A stretch of 64,000 bases of DNA from Sambucus nigra (taxonomy: Eukaryota; Streptophyta; Magnoliopsida; Dipsacales; Adoxaceae), in the NCBI GenBank assembly GCA_949130495.1, contig OX422208.1, positions 398,186,561-398,250,560 on the forward strand, written 5' to 3'. The notes below the pieces were generated by a model. The model was not told where the DNA came from. It saw nothing but the letters and a program-made list of their open reading frames with translations, and did no database searches. The translations under genes and the position numbers were made by a program. This document shows, piece by piece, positions 11,276-23,479 of the stretch. The stretch's first letter is position 1. Each line of letters starts with the position of its first letter.

Positions 11276-12830
11276 GTGCAAAATTCTGAACTCACTCCCA
11301 CACCCCATACTACTCCAACCCGTATTCATGAAAATCCAGTAGTTGAGTACGACCCCGATAGCCCCCACACTCCTAACGCCCCACAGTTCTGGATTCCACC
11401 TCCCACACCGTCACACTCAATCTCAAATAACACTCCGTTTTCTTTCTTAGGACACACTTCAGAGCACACTCCGAGTACACCAAGTGAGGACACCGAGTCG
11501 TTAAGAGAGAGAGAGAGAGATGTCGTAACACAGTAGTGCAGCCGCCGGTGAGGAAGAGGCCCCATATCACCCGCTGAGAGAAATCTTATATCCCGAGCGC
11601 ACTGTCACTCCGGGATGCATTATACTCCCGTATAATGCCGGAAAATTTCGTTTTAAAAATGGGATGATCCAGATGTTACCCCATTACCATGGTATGGATT
11701 CTGAAAAGCCATATCTCCATATCAGGGAATTTGAGGATGTGTGTGATACTCTCAATGATCAAACTTGCATACAAGAGGTGATCCGCCTCAAACTCTTTCC
11801 CTTCTCGCTAAAAGATAAAGCTAAGACCTGACTATAGTCGTTACCTCTAAGCTCGATCCCATCTTGGAACGAGTTGCAATCTAGATTTCTCAAGAAATTC
11901 TTCCCACCACATCGAACAATCTCCATAAAGGCTCAAATTCAAGTGTTCAGACAATTAGAAAATGAGCTATTTCATCGATGTTACGAGCGTTTCAATGAGT
12001 TAGTTACTTCGTGCCCCCATCATGGATTTGATACAGCTCAAACCATTTTTTTTCTCTATAATGGGCTGAACCTTAATTCCAAGCAACTCGTTGAAACCAT
12101 GGGTAGTGGTCCGTTTGTCGAACTAGATGCCCACGATGCTGAGCTGCACCTGAGGTATGTTGCCGAGACTACCCAATCCTGGGATACTTCTGATCCTAAA
12201 GCTCAAAATCGAAATCGTCAAGTGACCACCACTCCATCGGCGTCCGGTCTATTTCACGTAGATAAGAATTCTATGACGGACAGTCGATTAGATATACTTG
12301 AGAAAGTATTTCGAGACCTATGCGAGGTAAATGAAAGAGGACAAACTGGATCCATACCAAACCCCGTCGAGAAAGTGTGTGCGATTTATGAGGCGGGTCA
12401 TTCAACTGAGGAATGCCCGACTACAAAGTGATGCTTCAAGAGAAAGTTAGAGGTATAGGATGATTTAAGGGTAATTTCGGTGCACCGTACGGGAATTCTT
12501 ACAACCCTTCATGGAAAAACCATCCCGGTTTTAGCTATGGACAACAACATGCTGTGATGAACTCTACTTCATATGTTTCCCTTTCTCCACCACAACACTT
12601 TCAACAAGCTCCACACATGCAAGGACATGTGCAAGCAACACCACATCAAGGAGCATATATCCCTCCACCGTGGAGAACTCTCGAGGATATAATGAATCAA
12701 TTTATCAATAGCCAGACTGTAACTAATGCTAGATACGATCACATGATCAGTGATATAAATGCAAATCTGTCAAAGATACAATCCTCGTTGAGTGTCCAAG
12801 AGAAGGGCAAGTTTCCTGCCCAGGGCTAAA
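11276..12830 (+). pseudogene. Athila gag
   Basis: An N-terminal low-complexity Pro/Thr-rich piece (11276-11536) precedes the gag core. In the following frames, ILPYNAGKFRFKNGMIQM, REFEDVCDTLNDQTC and RLKLFPFSLKDKAKT follow the plant retrotransposon gag pattern. The long piece 11874-12431 has FLKKFFPPHRTISIKAQI, HRCYERFNELVTSCPHHG and a degraded zinc knuckle CAIYEAGHSTEEC, in which the second cysteine is Tyr. A Gln/Pro-rich tail (12554-12829) matches the usual Athila Gag C-terminus. At least three stops or frameshifts interrupt it. Confidence 0.85.
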
Positions 12831-13210
12831 GACCTCCCCAAGGTCAAACTAGTGTTAGCTCCACCTCTACTGAACATCAGGAGCAATGTCAAGCTGTGAC
12901 CACTCTTTGTAGTGGGAGAGTCGTTGATTTATCACCTCCCCCACACGACACAACAAAAGACAAGGAGATTTCGCTCGACACGAAAGAGGCCTAAGATGTC
13001 CCCTTGGATGAGAGTGACAAAGAAGACACTAGTGAGCCCGAGGTAGTAGTGAAACCACACTCCGCGGCACCGTTTCCTCAAAGGTTGATTCCTTCCCATA
13101 AAGGAAACCCACGTGATGAAGTGCTAGACGTGCTAAAGTAAGTAAAGCTGAATTTACCTTTCCTCGATGCCATTAAGAAAATTCCAGCTTATGCAAAAGT
13201 CATCAAAGAC

Positions 13211-14239
13211 TTGTTGACGGTAAAGAGAAAGATGAAGTTAAAGAAAAATGTCTTTCTAGCACAGAACGTGAGCTTCATTCTACTTAACGATCTCCCGCCT
13301 AAATTCAAAGATCCCGGTGCACCCACCATTTCCTGCATTATTGGAGAAAATAAAATCGAAAAAGCCTTACTTGATTTGGGAGCAAGTGTCAATATCCTCC
13401 CTTACTCCATCTATAGGCAACTTGATTTGGGTGATCTTAAGCCCACAAGAATCACTCTCCAATTGGAGGATCGAACTGTAAAGATCCCACGAGGTGTAGT
13501 CGAGGACGTGATCGTCCAAGTTGAGACTTTCTACTTCTCGGTAGACTTTGTCATTTGGGACACGGAGCCTTCCTTCGCCTTAAGCAATCATGTTCCCATC
13601 ATTCTCGGGCGCCCATTTTTAGCTACGGCTAACGATATTATCAACACTAGGAATGGGCAGATGCAACTCACTTTTGAGAACATGAAGTTAGAGACCAACA
13701 TCTTCCATATAGCCCAACATATGAGGGAAGAAGATGATCTTCACGCGGTGAGATTCATAGATGAGATAGTAGAGGAGTACTTTGAGGAGAACTATTGTGG
13801 AGACGCCTTAGGATCCTATTTAGTGTCGAGACACGAGAGTGAAGGGACATACACCAGATTCGAGAGGGAGGTTGAGGAGTTAAGAGAATTACTTGATGAG
13901 AGAGCGTCGGACGAGGACGCAAGAGATGTTAGTTGGGTTTCTAGATTCGAGGAGTTACCTCCAAGGGATGCACGCATGGTTCCCTCCAGTGACAAATTTC
14001 CAACCCTTGAATTGAAGAAACTCCCCTCCCGTATTAAATATACATACCTAGGAGAGGATGAGATATTTTCAATTGTTGTCTCCTCTAGACTAACCGAACA
14101 GCAGGAGGGTAAACTGTTAAAAATTTTGAGAAAGCACCAAAGTGCTTTTGGTTGGTGCATTGCTGATTTGAAGGGGATAAGTCCTTTGATTTGCACTCAT
14201 AAGATCCATCTCGAAGAAGATGTTAAGCCCTCAAGATAA
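13211..14239 (+). pseudogene. Athila protease and RT-proximal region (longest open Athila frame)
   Basis: This 342-residue frame has the Athila protease: LLDLGASVNILPYSIYRQL with the catalytic Asp at residue 55, then PRGVVEDVIVQV and IILGRPFLATAND, the usual distal flap and ILGRPFL motif. Residues about 180-260 form an acidic linker. The C-terminal part (KLLKILRKHQSAFGWCIADL) is the segment that leads into RT. A TAA at 14237 ends the frame, but homology continues directly into 14264. Retroviral-type aspartic proteases mature Gag-Pol; here the domain looks intact but is isolated from the rest of Pol. Confidence 0.85.
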
Positions 14240-14263
14240 ATACAAAGAAGGCTAAATCCCAAC

Positions 14264-15616
14264 ATGAAAGAAGTGTTGAGAACCGAAATTATTAAGTTAT
14301 TGGATGCTGGGATTATCTACCCAATCTCAGATAGAAAGTGGGTGAGCCCTATTCAAGTTGTCCCGAAGAAGTCGGGCATGACAGTAATTGAGAATGCTAA
14401 GGGAGAACTAGTTCCCCAACCTACCACCACCGGGTGGCGCATTTACATTGATTACCGGAAACTCAATGCGGGAACTAGGAAAGACCATTTCCCCTTGCCA
14501 TTTATTGATCAGATGCTTGAGAGAGTAGCGGGCCACCCTTTCTATTGCTTCCTTAATGGTTATTTCGAATATAACCAAATTGAGGTAGATGTACTTGACC
14601 AGGAGAAAACGACCTTCACTTGCCCTTTTGGTACGTTTGCCTACAAACGTATGCCATTCGGCTTGTGTAATGCACCCGCGACCTTTCAAAGGTGTATGTT
14701 GAGCCTATTTAGCGATATGTTTGAGAGAGGACTCGAAGTGTTCATGGACGATTTTAGCATTTTTGGCACCTCTTTCGATCTTTGTCTAGAAAAATTGGAA
14801 CAAGTGCTTTCCCAGTGTGTGCAAAAGAACTTAGTGCTGAATTGGGAGAAATGCCATTTCATGATCACTAAGGGAATAGTTCTTGGACACATAGTATCAT
14901 CCAAAGGGATAGAAGTTGATAGGGAAAAAATAGATGTCATAGCTGATCTTCCCCCACCAAAATCTCTCAGAGACGTGCGCTCTTTCTTGGGCCACACGGA
15001 GTTTTATCGAAGGTTCATTAAGGACTTTAGCGCCATCGCTAGACCCTTAAGCAACCTACTCATGAAGGACACCCCATTTGAGTGGACGGAAGCATGCCAA
15101 AGCTCTTTTGAAAAACTGAAAACCATGCTTGTGTCCGCTCCCATCATGGAAGTTTCGAATTGGTCTTCACCATTCGAACTTATGTGTGATGCTAGCGATT
15201 ATGCAATAGGGGCTATTTTGGGCTAAAGAAAACATAAGCAGGCTCACGTCATCTACTACGCTAGCCGGACTCTTACCGGACCACAACTCAACTACTCTAC
15301 CACGAAGAAGGAGTTGCTAGCGGTAGTCTTTGCCCTTGATAAATTTCGATCATACCTTATCGGTTCCCCTATTACTTACTTCACCGACCATATGGCATTA
15401 AAATACCTACTTGCAAAAAAAGATGCAAAGCCGCGCCGCATAAGGTGGATCCTACTCCTACAAGGCCTCAATCTCTCCATTAAAGATAAGAAAGGGGTAG
15501 AAAACGTCGTTGTCGACCACTTATCACGGCTTTCGTCCGACGTACCTAGTGATCCCATACCCATAGACGAATACTTTTTGGATGAGCAACTCTTTGCTAC
15601 CTCTTATTTGCCCTAG
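14264..15616 (+). pseudogene. Athila reverse transcriptase and RNase H
   Basis: RT runs from WVSPIQVVPKKSG through TGWRIYIDYRKLNAGTRKDHF, RMPFGLCNAPATFQRCM and the FMDD catalytic pair (14744-14752). The first catalytic aspartate, normally in FLDGYSGYNQI, is Asn here (codon AAT at 14555-14557). RNase H begins LMCDASDYAIGAILG, meets a stop at 15224-15226, and resumes with YYASRTLTGPQLNYSTTKKE, ITYFTDHMALKYLL and the terminal VVVDHLSRL. A missing catalytic residue plus the stop make it inactive. Confidence 0.9.
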
Positions 15617-15628
15617 TTTGCGGATATA

Positions 15629-16845
15629 GTGAACTACCTTGTCACGGGAGTCGTCCCTCCCGACTGGACACCACAAGATAAGAAGAGGTTTATTACTTGG
15701 TCGCGCATGTTTTTCTATGATGATACCTTCCTTTTTAAATATTGTGCTGACCAAATCATCCGACGATGTATACCGGATGACGAGATCCCGAAAGTCATCC
15801 AGTTTTGTCATTCAAAAGCTTGTGGAGGCCACTTTTCGACGAAAAAGACGGCCGCTAAAATTCTGTAATGCGACCCCTATTGGCCCATAATATTCCGGAA
15901 TGTGAACGCTGCTTGTAAATCTTGCAATAGGTGCCAACGGATGGGAGCCATTACTCGACGAGACACGATGCCTCTTACCCCCATACTCATTATTGAGATC
16001 TTCGACTGTTGGGGTATTGACTTCATGGGTCCTTTCCCCCCGTCCTTTGGTTTCCTATACATCCTTGTCGCAGTAGACTACGTTTCTAAATAGGTGGAAG
16101 CTATAGCTACCAAGACAAATGACAACAAAGTGGTGATTAAATTCCTACAGGAACACATACTTTCCCGCTTCGGTGCTCCGAAAGAGATAATCAGCGATAA
16201 TGGCACGCACTTTTGCAATAGGCCATTTGAGAAGCTAATGAAAAGTATGGCGTCGTTCATAAAGTTGGAACGACTTATCACCCACAAACGAATGGGCAAG
16301 CTTAACTAGCGAATCGGGAAATCAAGAATATTCTCGAAAAGACAATCAATCCTACCCGAAAAGATTGGTCACTTAGATTGAACGGTTCGCTATGGGCGTA
16401 TCGTACCGCCTATAAAAATCCACTCGGCATGTCCCCTTTCTGCTTTGTGTATGGCAAACCTTGCCATCTTACTGTGGAGTTAGAACACAAGGCGTATTGG
16501 GCAATTAAGAAGTTGAACTATGCCATGGATAAATCTGGTGAAACTCGCAAGCTTCAATTAAATGAGTTAGAAGAGCTACGCAATGATGCGTATGAGAATG
16601 CTAAAATTTCCAAAGAAATGATGAAAATCGCTCACGATAACATCATTCGTCATAAAGAGTTCCTTCCCGGGCAAAAAGTGCTTCTCTATAACTCTCGGCT
16701 TCATCTTTTTCCGGGCAAGTTGTGGTCACGATGGTCTGACCCGTTCGTTGTGAAGAATGTTTTCCCTCACGGAGCTGTTGAGTTAGACGATTTGAAAGGG
16801 GGAAATACATTCAAAGTAAATGGACAACGCCTGAAGCCTATCTAG
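15629..16845 (+). pseudogene. Athila integrase
   Basis: The N-terminal zinc-binding His/Cys region is visible as HSKACGGHFSTKKTAAKIL followed, after a stop, by CKSCNRCQRMGAITRR. The core has GIDFMGPFPPSFGF (first Asp) and IISDNGTHF (second Asp). The third catalytic residue should be Glu in the QTNGQAE context, but its codon is TAA at 16303-16305, reached only after a small frameshift about 60 bp upstream. The C-terminal frame 16378-16845 ([35 protein letters not shown]) is open for 155 codons and ends the polyprotein. Confidence 0.9.
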
Positions 16846-19252
16846 AGGCGTGTGTGGAAGAAGTCGACACCGTTTGGTTGTCGGACCTCGTTTACGGGGT
16901 AGAGTGAGCTACTACAGTAAGGTCGTCGCACCCCCGACGCGTATGGGGTGAATTCTTGTGTATAGTAGATGAGAGTCACGTGCGTAGTGAGAGTCCATAG
17001 GATTAGGGGACAATAAGGTGAAAGCATTCACATGTTTCGGGAAATTGAGTCAAGTTTCGTTGACCATTGGTATCGAGAGGTTTTTAGTCCAAAATTAATA
17101 GGGAGTATGTTGTGAAAGTGAAAATTTTTAGAGAAGAGCGATCGAAATCAAGTTAGGGGGGAAATCCAACTCAATACCAAGAACCGGATCGGTTCCTTTA
17201 ATTTTGGGCCGGACCGATCCGCCCCGGATCGGTTCCTTTCTTTTATGGCTGGATCGGTCCGGTAGTAAAAAAGGCTCGCATATTAAAGGACCGAATCGGT
17301 TCGGTCCCCAGCCGGATCGGTCCGCCTTCTGCAGAAATTTTGCCCCTTTCCCAAGGTGCACCCCCTTCTCCCAAATCCCCTTCCTTCCCAAGCGGACTTG
17401 TACCGACTCCAAGGAGATCCCAACGAACCATTGCCATCCTACTTCTATGACCCCTATGGCCCCAACGCGCCCAACTCTTCCCAACCCCCGCCCCAGTGAA
17501 GCTGTATTTGTGTGTGGTAATTTTTTATTTGTTTTCCCTGTTTCACATGGTTGTATGTTTTTCCCTGTTATTGTACCACAGTCGTGTTTTATAAAAATCT
17601 GCATTTTCTCCATTTGTTTGTTTTATTTATCGCACTTCTTATTTTGCCGTGTTTAGCTTTTATTCCTTTTTTCTTGAGGACAATGCAAAAGTCTAAGTTA
17701 GGGGGGTCACAAGTGCGTATTTCTAAAACTCCACAAATTTTCCAAAATGCCCAGAAATTTCCAAAAAAAACATAAAATTTTAAAAAACTCAAAAATATTT
17801 TTGTTCAAAATAAATAAAAATTGGAATTTAAAATTTTCAAAAATATCATTAAAAGCCGGATTGAAGTCTCAAGTTGTAAAATTCAAATACACAAAGCCAA
17901 AATTGACCAAAGATGGAAATTGAGCGAAAATTAACGACTTAACGAATAAGTGTGGAGATTAACAAACCTGGTGAGATTTGAGCCTATCACTTTTTGCAAG
18001 TTTTTAAATCAATCCGAGTTAATTGTTAACTCAAAGTTCTTTTCAACACCTAAAAAGTCGTCGGAGATCTCAATCCTTTCATTTTGATCGGTTATGAAAA
18101 ACGTGTGTGATATTGCTTTAAAGAACATGCCAAAATTGATCTCTAAACTTAAATTCATCTCGAAATGCATATGGTAATGCAATTGGTATTTTGGACTATG
18201 AAGTAGGCCCTCGTTTGTCATCCAAAAATATTGGCCAGAAAAAGTAGCGAAAAATCACCCCTTTTGTAACCCAAATTGAGCCAAATAAACTTTTTCCTTT
18301 CATTTGACAACCCGAAAAACCCAAATAGCCCGGAATTGCGAAAAATGGAAAAATTCAGAATTTAAGTCCGAAAAGTGCATATAAAGGGGAAAGAAAAAAA
18401 ATAGATATGCTCTACAAAAATAGCAAGAAAGAAAAGAAGTGAAAAATAGATAAAAAAATAGATAAAAAGAAGAAGAAAATGAGCAATAGTCCGAAAAAAG
18501 CACAAATGGACATCAGAAATGACTTTTCCAATTCCAATCCTCCTTACCATTTTCATTTTACCCCATATACTTTAAAACCCGAAAAAGTCCTAACCGAGGC
18601 TAAATTGCGAAATTGGTTACCGTGTGGAGAGCTAAGACACCAAAAGATAATAAAAAAGATAATGCGTGAATAAGAGGCAATGTTCTCGTTTTTAAAACCG
18701 TATTCCGTTGATGAGATCCTATCACTATGAAATTTCCATCTTTCTACTTGTGTGCGTGACTTTGCGTCCATTACATTTACTCTTTATATCACGCATACCG
18801 AGAGAATAGCCACATTTCGAGTGATTCGTTTGAGAGAGCATTCCGTGAGAATTTGAAATCAAAACGAATTTTCGGAAAAGTAACGTAATGATCAATCGGT
18901 GGAAGTTATCGGTTCGATTTTTGGCTTCGCACACACACACACTATGACTTGAGACTTGTAAATATGACTTGATGATGACTATTTTCAGAGAAAGTTTGAA
19001 TTAGACAATTTTTGCGTATTTTGAATCTTCTTTGACTCGAATTTTGTGTGTATATTCTCTGCAAACCCTCACGAGACACAACTCGTCCTACTAGGGTGAC
19101 CTAGGGGTTTAAAGGCTTGTTGCATACGCTAAATGCAAACGCTTGCCTGCAAAAAAGGTATTCTATCCCAATAAAATATTTTTCAAGAGTTGAGCCTTGC
19201 TAGGATTCTTTTACATTGCTCGAGACGCGCAAAGTTTTAAGTTAGGGGGATT
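16846..19252 (+). other. Athila 3' noncoding region and PPT
   Basis: No env-like frame above 161 codons with recognisable character remains between integrase and 3' LTR. At 17183-17325 there is a second cluster of GGACCGATCCG/CGGATCGGTTCC repeats like those in the LTRs. The rest is AT-rich with purine-rich tracts (18370-18480). A polypurine tract, AGGGGGATT, at about 19243-19252 abuts the 3' LTR start. Nothing else is recognised. Confidence 0.7.
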
Positions 19253-20845
19253 TGATTAGGCATAAATTCTTCTAAATTTATCCCTTTAATTTAGTTACTT
19301 TTAGCACCTCGAACAACGTAATCGATTGGATTTTATTTCATAATCTTGCTACTGACTTATCCTAACAAGTACACTGAGTTTCTGGTATTTCGTACTAATT
19401 TTGCAGGTATTTAATGTCAATAACGAAAGAAAAAAACCGGAAGAATCAAGAAAGAAAAGAAGGAAAAGTAAAAAGGGAAAAAGTGTAATTTTTACCCAAA
19501 ATTCGGATAAGGCATCTAAAGAAAAGTTGAAGAGCCTTCAATTATGAATACAAAGGAAGAAACGACACCTCATTCGGAGTTCCGGTGTGAAAGTTATGAA
19601 CAGTCAAAGTTGGAGAAAAGAAAGTCAAAGGCAGACCGATCCGCAGGAGGACCGAACCGGTCCACAGTGCCACATTCCAGAGAACCCCGGACCGAAGACG
19701 AATCGAAACTGAAGAAAAATAAAAGAACCGATCCTCTAGGATCGATCCGCCCAAGAAATAAAAGAACAGATCCGGATTCCAGGCAGACCTATCCGCAGGA
19801 GGACCGGACCGGTCCGACTGTCGACATTTAAATTTTTTATCTTTCTCTAATGGAGAGTCCTAGTGCAGCTAAAACTCTTGGAATTTTGTTGGGTATTTAA
19901 ACCCGAATTATTATCGTTTTTAGTATGGAGAATTAATATAATTTTCCAATTCTTTCTGTAAAACCCTAATTTTGAAGGTAGATTACAATTTTAGTCCCAA
20001 GATTGAAGATTATTCAGATTTCTGTGATTACAAGTGTTCTTAATTGCTGCTTTTACTGCTTTGGTAAGATTGGGAGTTAATTTTCTTCAATCCAATTCCT
20101 TTTTACATCATTCTATAATTTTTCCTTCGTTTAATCATGATTTTCTGCAATTCAAAAATTATTTTCATTAGATACAGCATGTTAGGCTAGATTTTCTAAG
20201 TTCGGGATACATGAACCCAACCTGATGTGATAGTTGCATGTGTATAGCATTAATCATCGGAATTTAGTGATTTATTACGACCGTAATGCGTAGAAACACG
20301 ATAATTGTAGATCTTTAGATCTCATTTGCTTTCGGGTAATCGGGATGCTTCAGAATGCAATTCGAGTGTAACTATCACAATACCGATTTACTCGTCCTCT
20401 GATTAAGTATGGTGCGGGCTTGAACCTCATATACGTAATTCTTGGGAGTACTAAATTCTGGGTCTAATGAATCATTTAAATTTACGATTAGTATTATACT
20501 TACAATACACTAGGGTTGGGGGATTGTATTCACGTCCTAGTTTTCTCATCATATAGTTTAAAGTTTTAAATCATTCCTCATCTGGGTTTTTTTGGTAATT
20601 TAGTATAGTTGCACTTTTCATAATTTCATAAATTGCATCTAGTGTAGTTATTCCACAAACCAAATCATTTTTCTTTTTCCTTTGAGTCAGAGTTAGGATT
20701 TCCTTGTCTATCCAACGTCGTTACATTTCATTGTCCTATTTCCCTGAGGATACGATCCCGACTTACCAGGTTTATTACTAACGCGACAGGCTTGTACTTG
20801 AGCCTAGAGAGAATGCACATTAGAGACACTTTCTGAGTCGCGTCA
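19253..20845 (+). repeat. Athila 3' LTR (1593 bp)
   Basis: It starts TGATTAGGCA directly after the PPT and ends GCGTCA before TSD GTTCC. Differences from the 5' LTR are frequent, including a lost palindromic unit near 19790. The U3 module lies at about 19485-19625 and the palindrome cluster at 19632-19816. Confidence 0.95.
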
Positions 20846-22205
20846 GTTCCCCCGGGGCAGAATAGTCGCGTCGATGACTTAGCAGCCTTGAGTTTAACAA
20901 TCGACTTCGATATAAGGAGAAATATTCAGATAGAGTTCCTCGCGTAGCTAAGCATTGACCAGGCAGTCGTAGCCCAGCAAGTCCTCCTCATAGCCAAGAC
21001 CCCAAGTTGGATGGATCCCATCATAAATTATGTAAGGAATGACATTGCCCGACGACAAGAGGTCAGCCCATCTGGTAAAGGTCAAGGCTGCTCATTTTTA
21101 TCTCTCCCCAGAAGGAAAGCTCTACAAAAAGTCCTTCATAGGTCCTTATCTCCAGTGCATCCACCCACATAACATCGAAAAAGTACTTAGCGAACTTCAT
21201 GAGGGTATTTGTGGGAGTCACGCATGAGGGAGATCTTTGGCCTTCCGAGCAATTAAGGAGGGTTACTGGTGGCCTCATATGCAAAAGGACGCAGACACTT
21301 ACGTTCGCAAGTGTGAAAAGTGTCAAAAGCATTCTCTTATGATCCACCAGCCCGCCAGTGACCTGAAATCACTGACGAGCCCATGGTCATTTACGCAGTA
21401 GGAGCTGGACATAATGGGACCACTACTTACCGTATCTGGGAATCTAAAGTATATGCTGGTGGGCATATATTACTTCACAAAATGGGTAGAGGCAGAACCA
21501 CTGGAAAATATTCACGACTCAGATATGACCAGAATCATCCAGAGAAACATCATAACAAGCTTCGAGGAACCAAGGAGTATCATCACTCATACCGACATAC
21601 AATTTGAGAGTGGTTTATTTCAAGGCTTTTGTGATGAACATGGCATCAAGCACCATTTCAGTTCTGTGGCGTATCCCAAAGCAATAGACAAGCAGAGGCT
21701 TCTAACAAAACCATGCTTGACGGACTAAAAAAATGGTTAAAAAGAGCCAAGGCTGCCTGGGTAGATTAGCTCCCTTTTGTTATTGCACCACCCCTAGGCA
21801 ACTAATTGGGGAAACGCCATTCGCACTCGCTTATGGGATAAAAGCTATCATCCCATTAGAAGCAGGACTCGCCACCATGAGAACCGCCTTGGTCGACCAA
21901 GGCCTTAATAATGATGCATTATGCACTGAAATTGACTTAGCAGACAAGCGAAGACAGTAGGCCATCATCAAGTTGGATTCCTATCAACAACAACTGGACA
22001 GGCAATACAATAAGAAAGTCAATCCGAGGAAGTTTCTGATAGGAGATTATGTTCTAAGGAAAGTTCTTAACTGTGTGGTAAAACCATCAGACGGTAAACT
22101 AGGACCAAACTGGTAAAGACCCTTCAGAATAATCAGAGACGACCTACATGGAGCATATCACTTGGAAATGCTGGAGGGCTGGGATATACCAAGAGCATAG
22201 AACAC
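20846..22205 (+). pseudogene. Tat-element integrase (with end of second RNase H)
   Basis: The first 60 bases finish the archaeal-type RNase H (SRVDDLAALS). Integrase follows: a His/Cys zinc-binding region (HEGICGSHA, then YVRKCEKCQKHSLMIHQ), a core frame 21414-21728 with IMGPLLTVSGNLKYMLVG, YYFTKWVEAEPLENI and ITHTDIQF, and a C-terminal part with RQYNKKVNPRKFLIGDYV. In the core, the usual DNGxQF is DIQF and the expected glutamate after YPKA is absent (QRLLTK). Frameshifts near 21370, 21730 and 21960 split it into four pieces. Confidence 0.85.
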
Positions 22206-23479
22206 AACAAATATCAAGAAGTTCTATTTTTCAGTCTTCTTTATCTTTTATTAGCACATTTAGTTTAAATTTCCATTTTCAAACGTATGTTGCTCGTCAA
22301 ATAATATTAAATGAATAAAGGCCGGTTGGACCCTCCACTTTTATATTTTACATTGGATGCTTAACTCTTCTTGGTTACATCTCATTAATACGCACCTTTT
22401 CAAAATGATAACTCCTCCATACATGGCTAAAATCCAAGGATTACGGCAAGTTGTTTAACTTGTTTTCAATCAGGAAACTTCACATAACGAGCAGGGTTGG
22501 TAGTAATTATAACAAGTTAATATTATCATCTCAAATCACTACGCCCCTCTGGTCCTTGTTTCAAATACGAAAGACCTCATTAGTTGCCCCAATAATAACA
22601 AAAGCCCTACAGGGGACCCTTAGGTAACAAAGCCAACTTAGGTTGGTCGCCAACTTTGTTGGTCATAAAAAGTTGCTCGGGCAGATGACCTAGTTACTAG
22701 GTGAATTCTCGCTATTATCCTACTTAGGCCTAAGGGAGTGTCACAACACGACCTAAAAGTTAAAGTAGACGAAATTACACTGCTAAGGCATATTGACTTG
22801 GGAGAATGTGCAAACACAATACGTGTGGCTAACATTATCTTTTAATACCATTTAGTAATCTAAAAAGCTCAAAATGATAAAACCCAAATAACAAAGGACC
22901 CAAGGTAGTCAATCAATACAATTTGCTCAATAAGTATGATAATTAGAGAATTAATAAGACACGTTTAGTCAGCATGAGCTCAAAACATCGAAGATCGATA
23001 AATAACACTTTTTCATTAACTGAAAGGGGAAGTTACATTTACATCAACACCAGAGTACATAAAAAATCTATGATGGCCTAGGATGGCGAATAAGGTAGTC
23101 TACAACACGCGCGCTTTAACCATTATCTAGGTGAGGGACAAACTCTTCTTAGGCATCTTCTAAGTAATGCTCCAAAAGCTAGATGGGAATAAAATCTATT
23201 GGGATCCATCGGTCATCTCTCAAAAAGGGATTATGGCGATAGACCGAGCACTCAATATAATATTTATACCACAGGTTAGAATCTTTAGGCATTTTTAATT
23301 CCCTAAGGGCGTTAAGCCACCCCTGGAAAAAGCAAGATCCTCTGTCTCCTTTAGTTTTGCTAAGGCATCAGTCTAAACTTGGTCATAACCCTCAACCCAG
23401 GCCTGTCGAGGACCCCTTCAGAATAAGTGCCTCTGCCTTGTCACATATTTTCGAAGTCCGACAGTAATCACATAAGCTT
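22206..23479. other. Tat-element 3' untranslated stretch
   Basis: Between the integrase end and the antisense gene I see no open frame, repeat or RNA motif worth naming. It is AT-rich and free of tandem repeats. Its position inside the Tat LTRs makes it internal noncoding DNA of that element. Confidence 0.5.

Larger units (their letters stand above)
9511..20845 (+). mobile_element. Athila-lineage Ty3/gypsy element nested in the Tat element
   Basis: LTRs at 9511-11126 and 19253-20845 begin TGATTAGGCA and end GCGTCA, flanked by identical TSDs GTTCC (9506-9510, 20846-20850). The PBS matches the 3' end of tRNA-Asp. The polyprotein order is gag, protease, RT, RNase H, integrase, with the Athila-type FMDD RT motif and DLGAS protease motif. 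At 11.3 kb the length fits Athila, but no env-like open frame is left between integrase and the 3' LTR. LTR divergence is readily visible, and every domain after protease carries lesions. Confidence 0.95.

Noticed and set aside
17128..17656. 150- and 161-codon frames on opposite strands after the Athila integrase
   Set aside because: They arise from the GGACCGATCC palindromic repeats, which keep both strands free of stops; the translations are repetitive and match no env-like protein.
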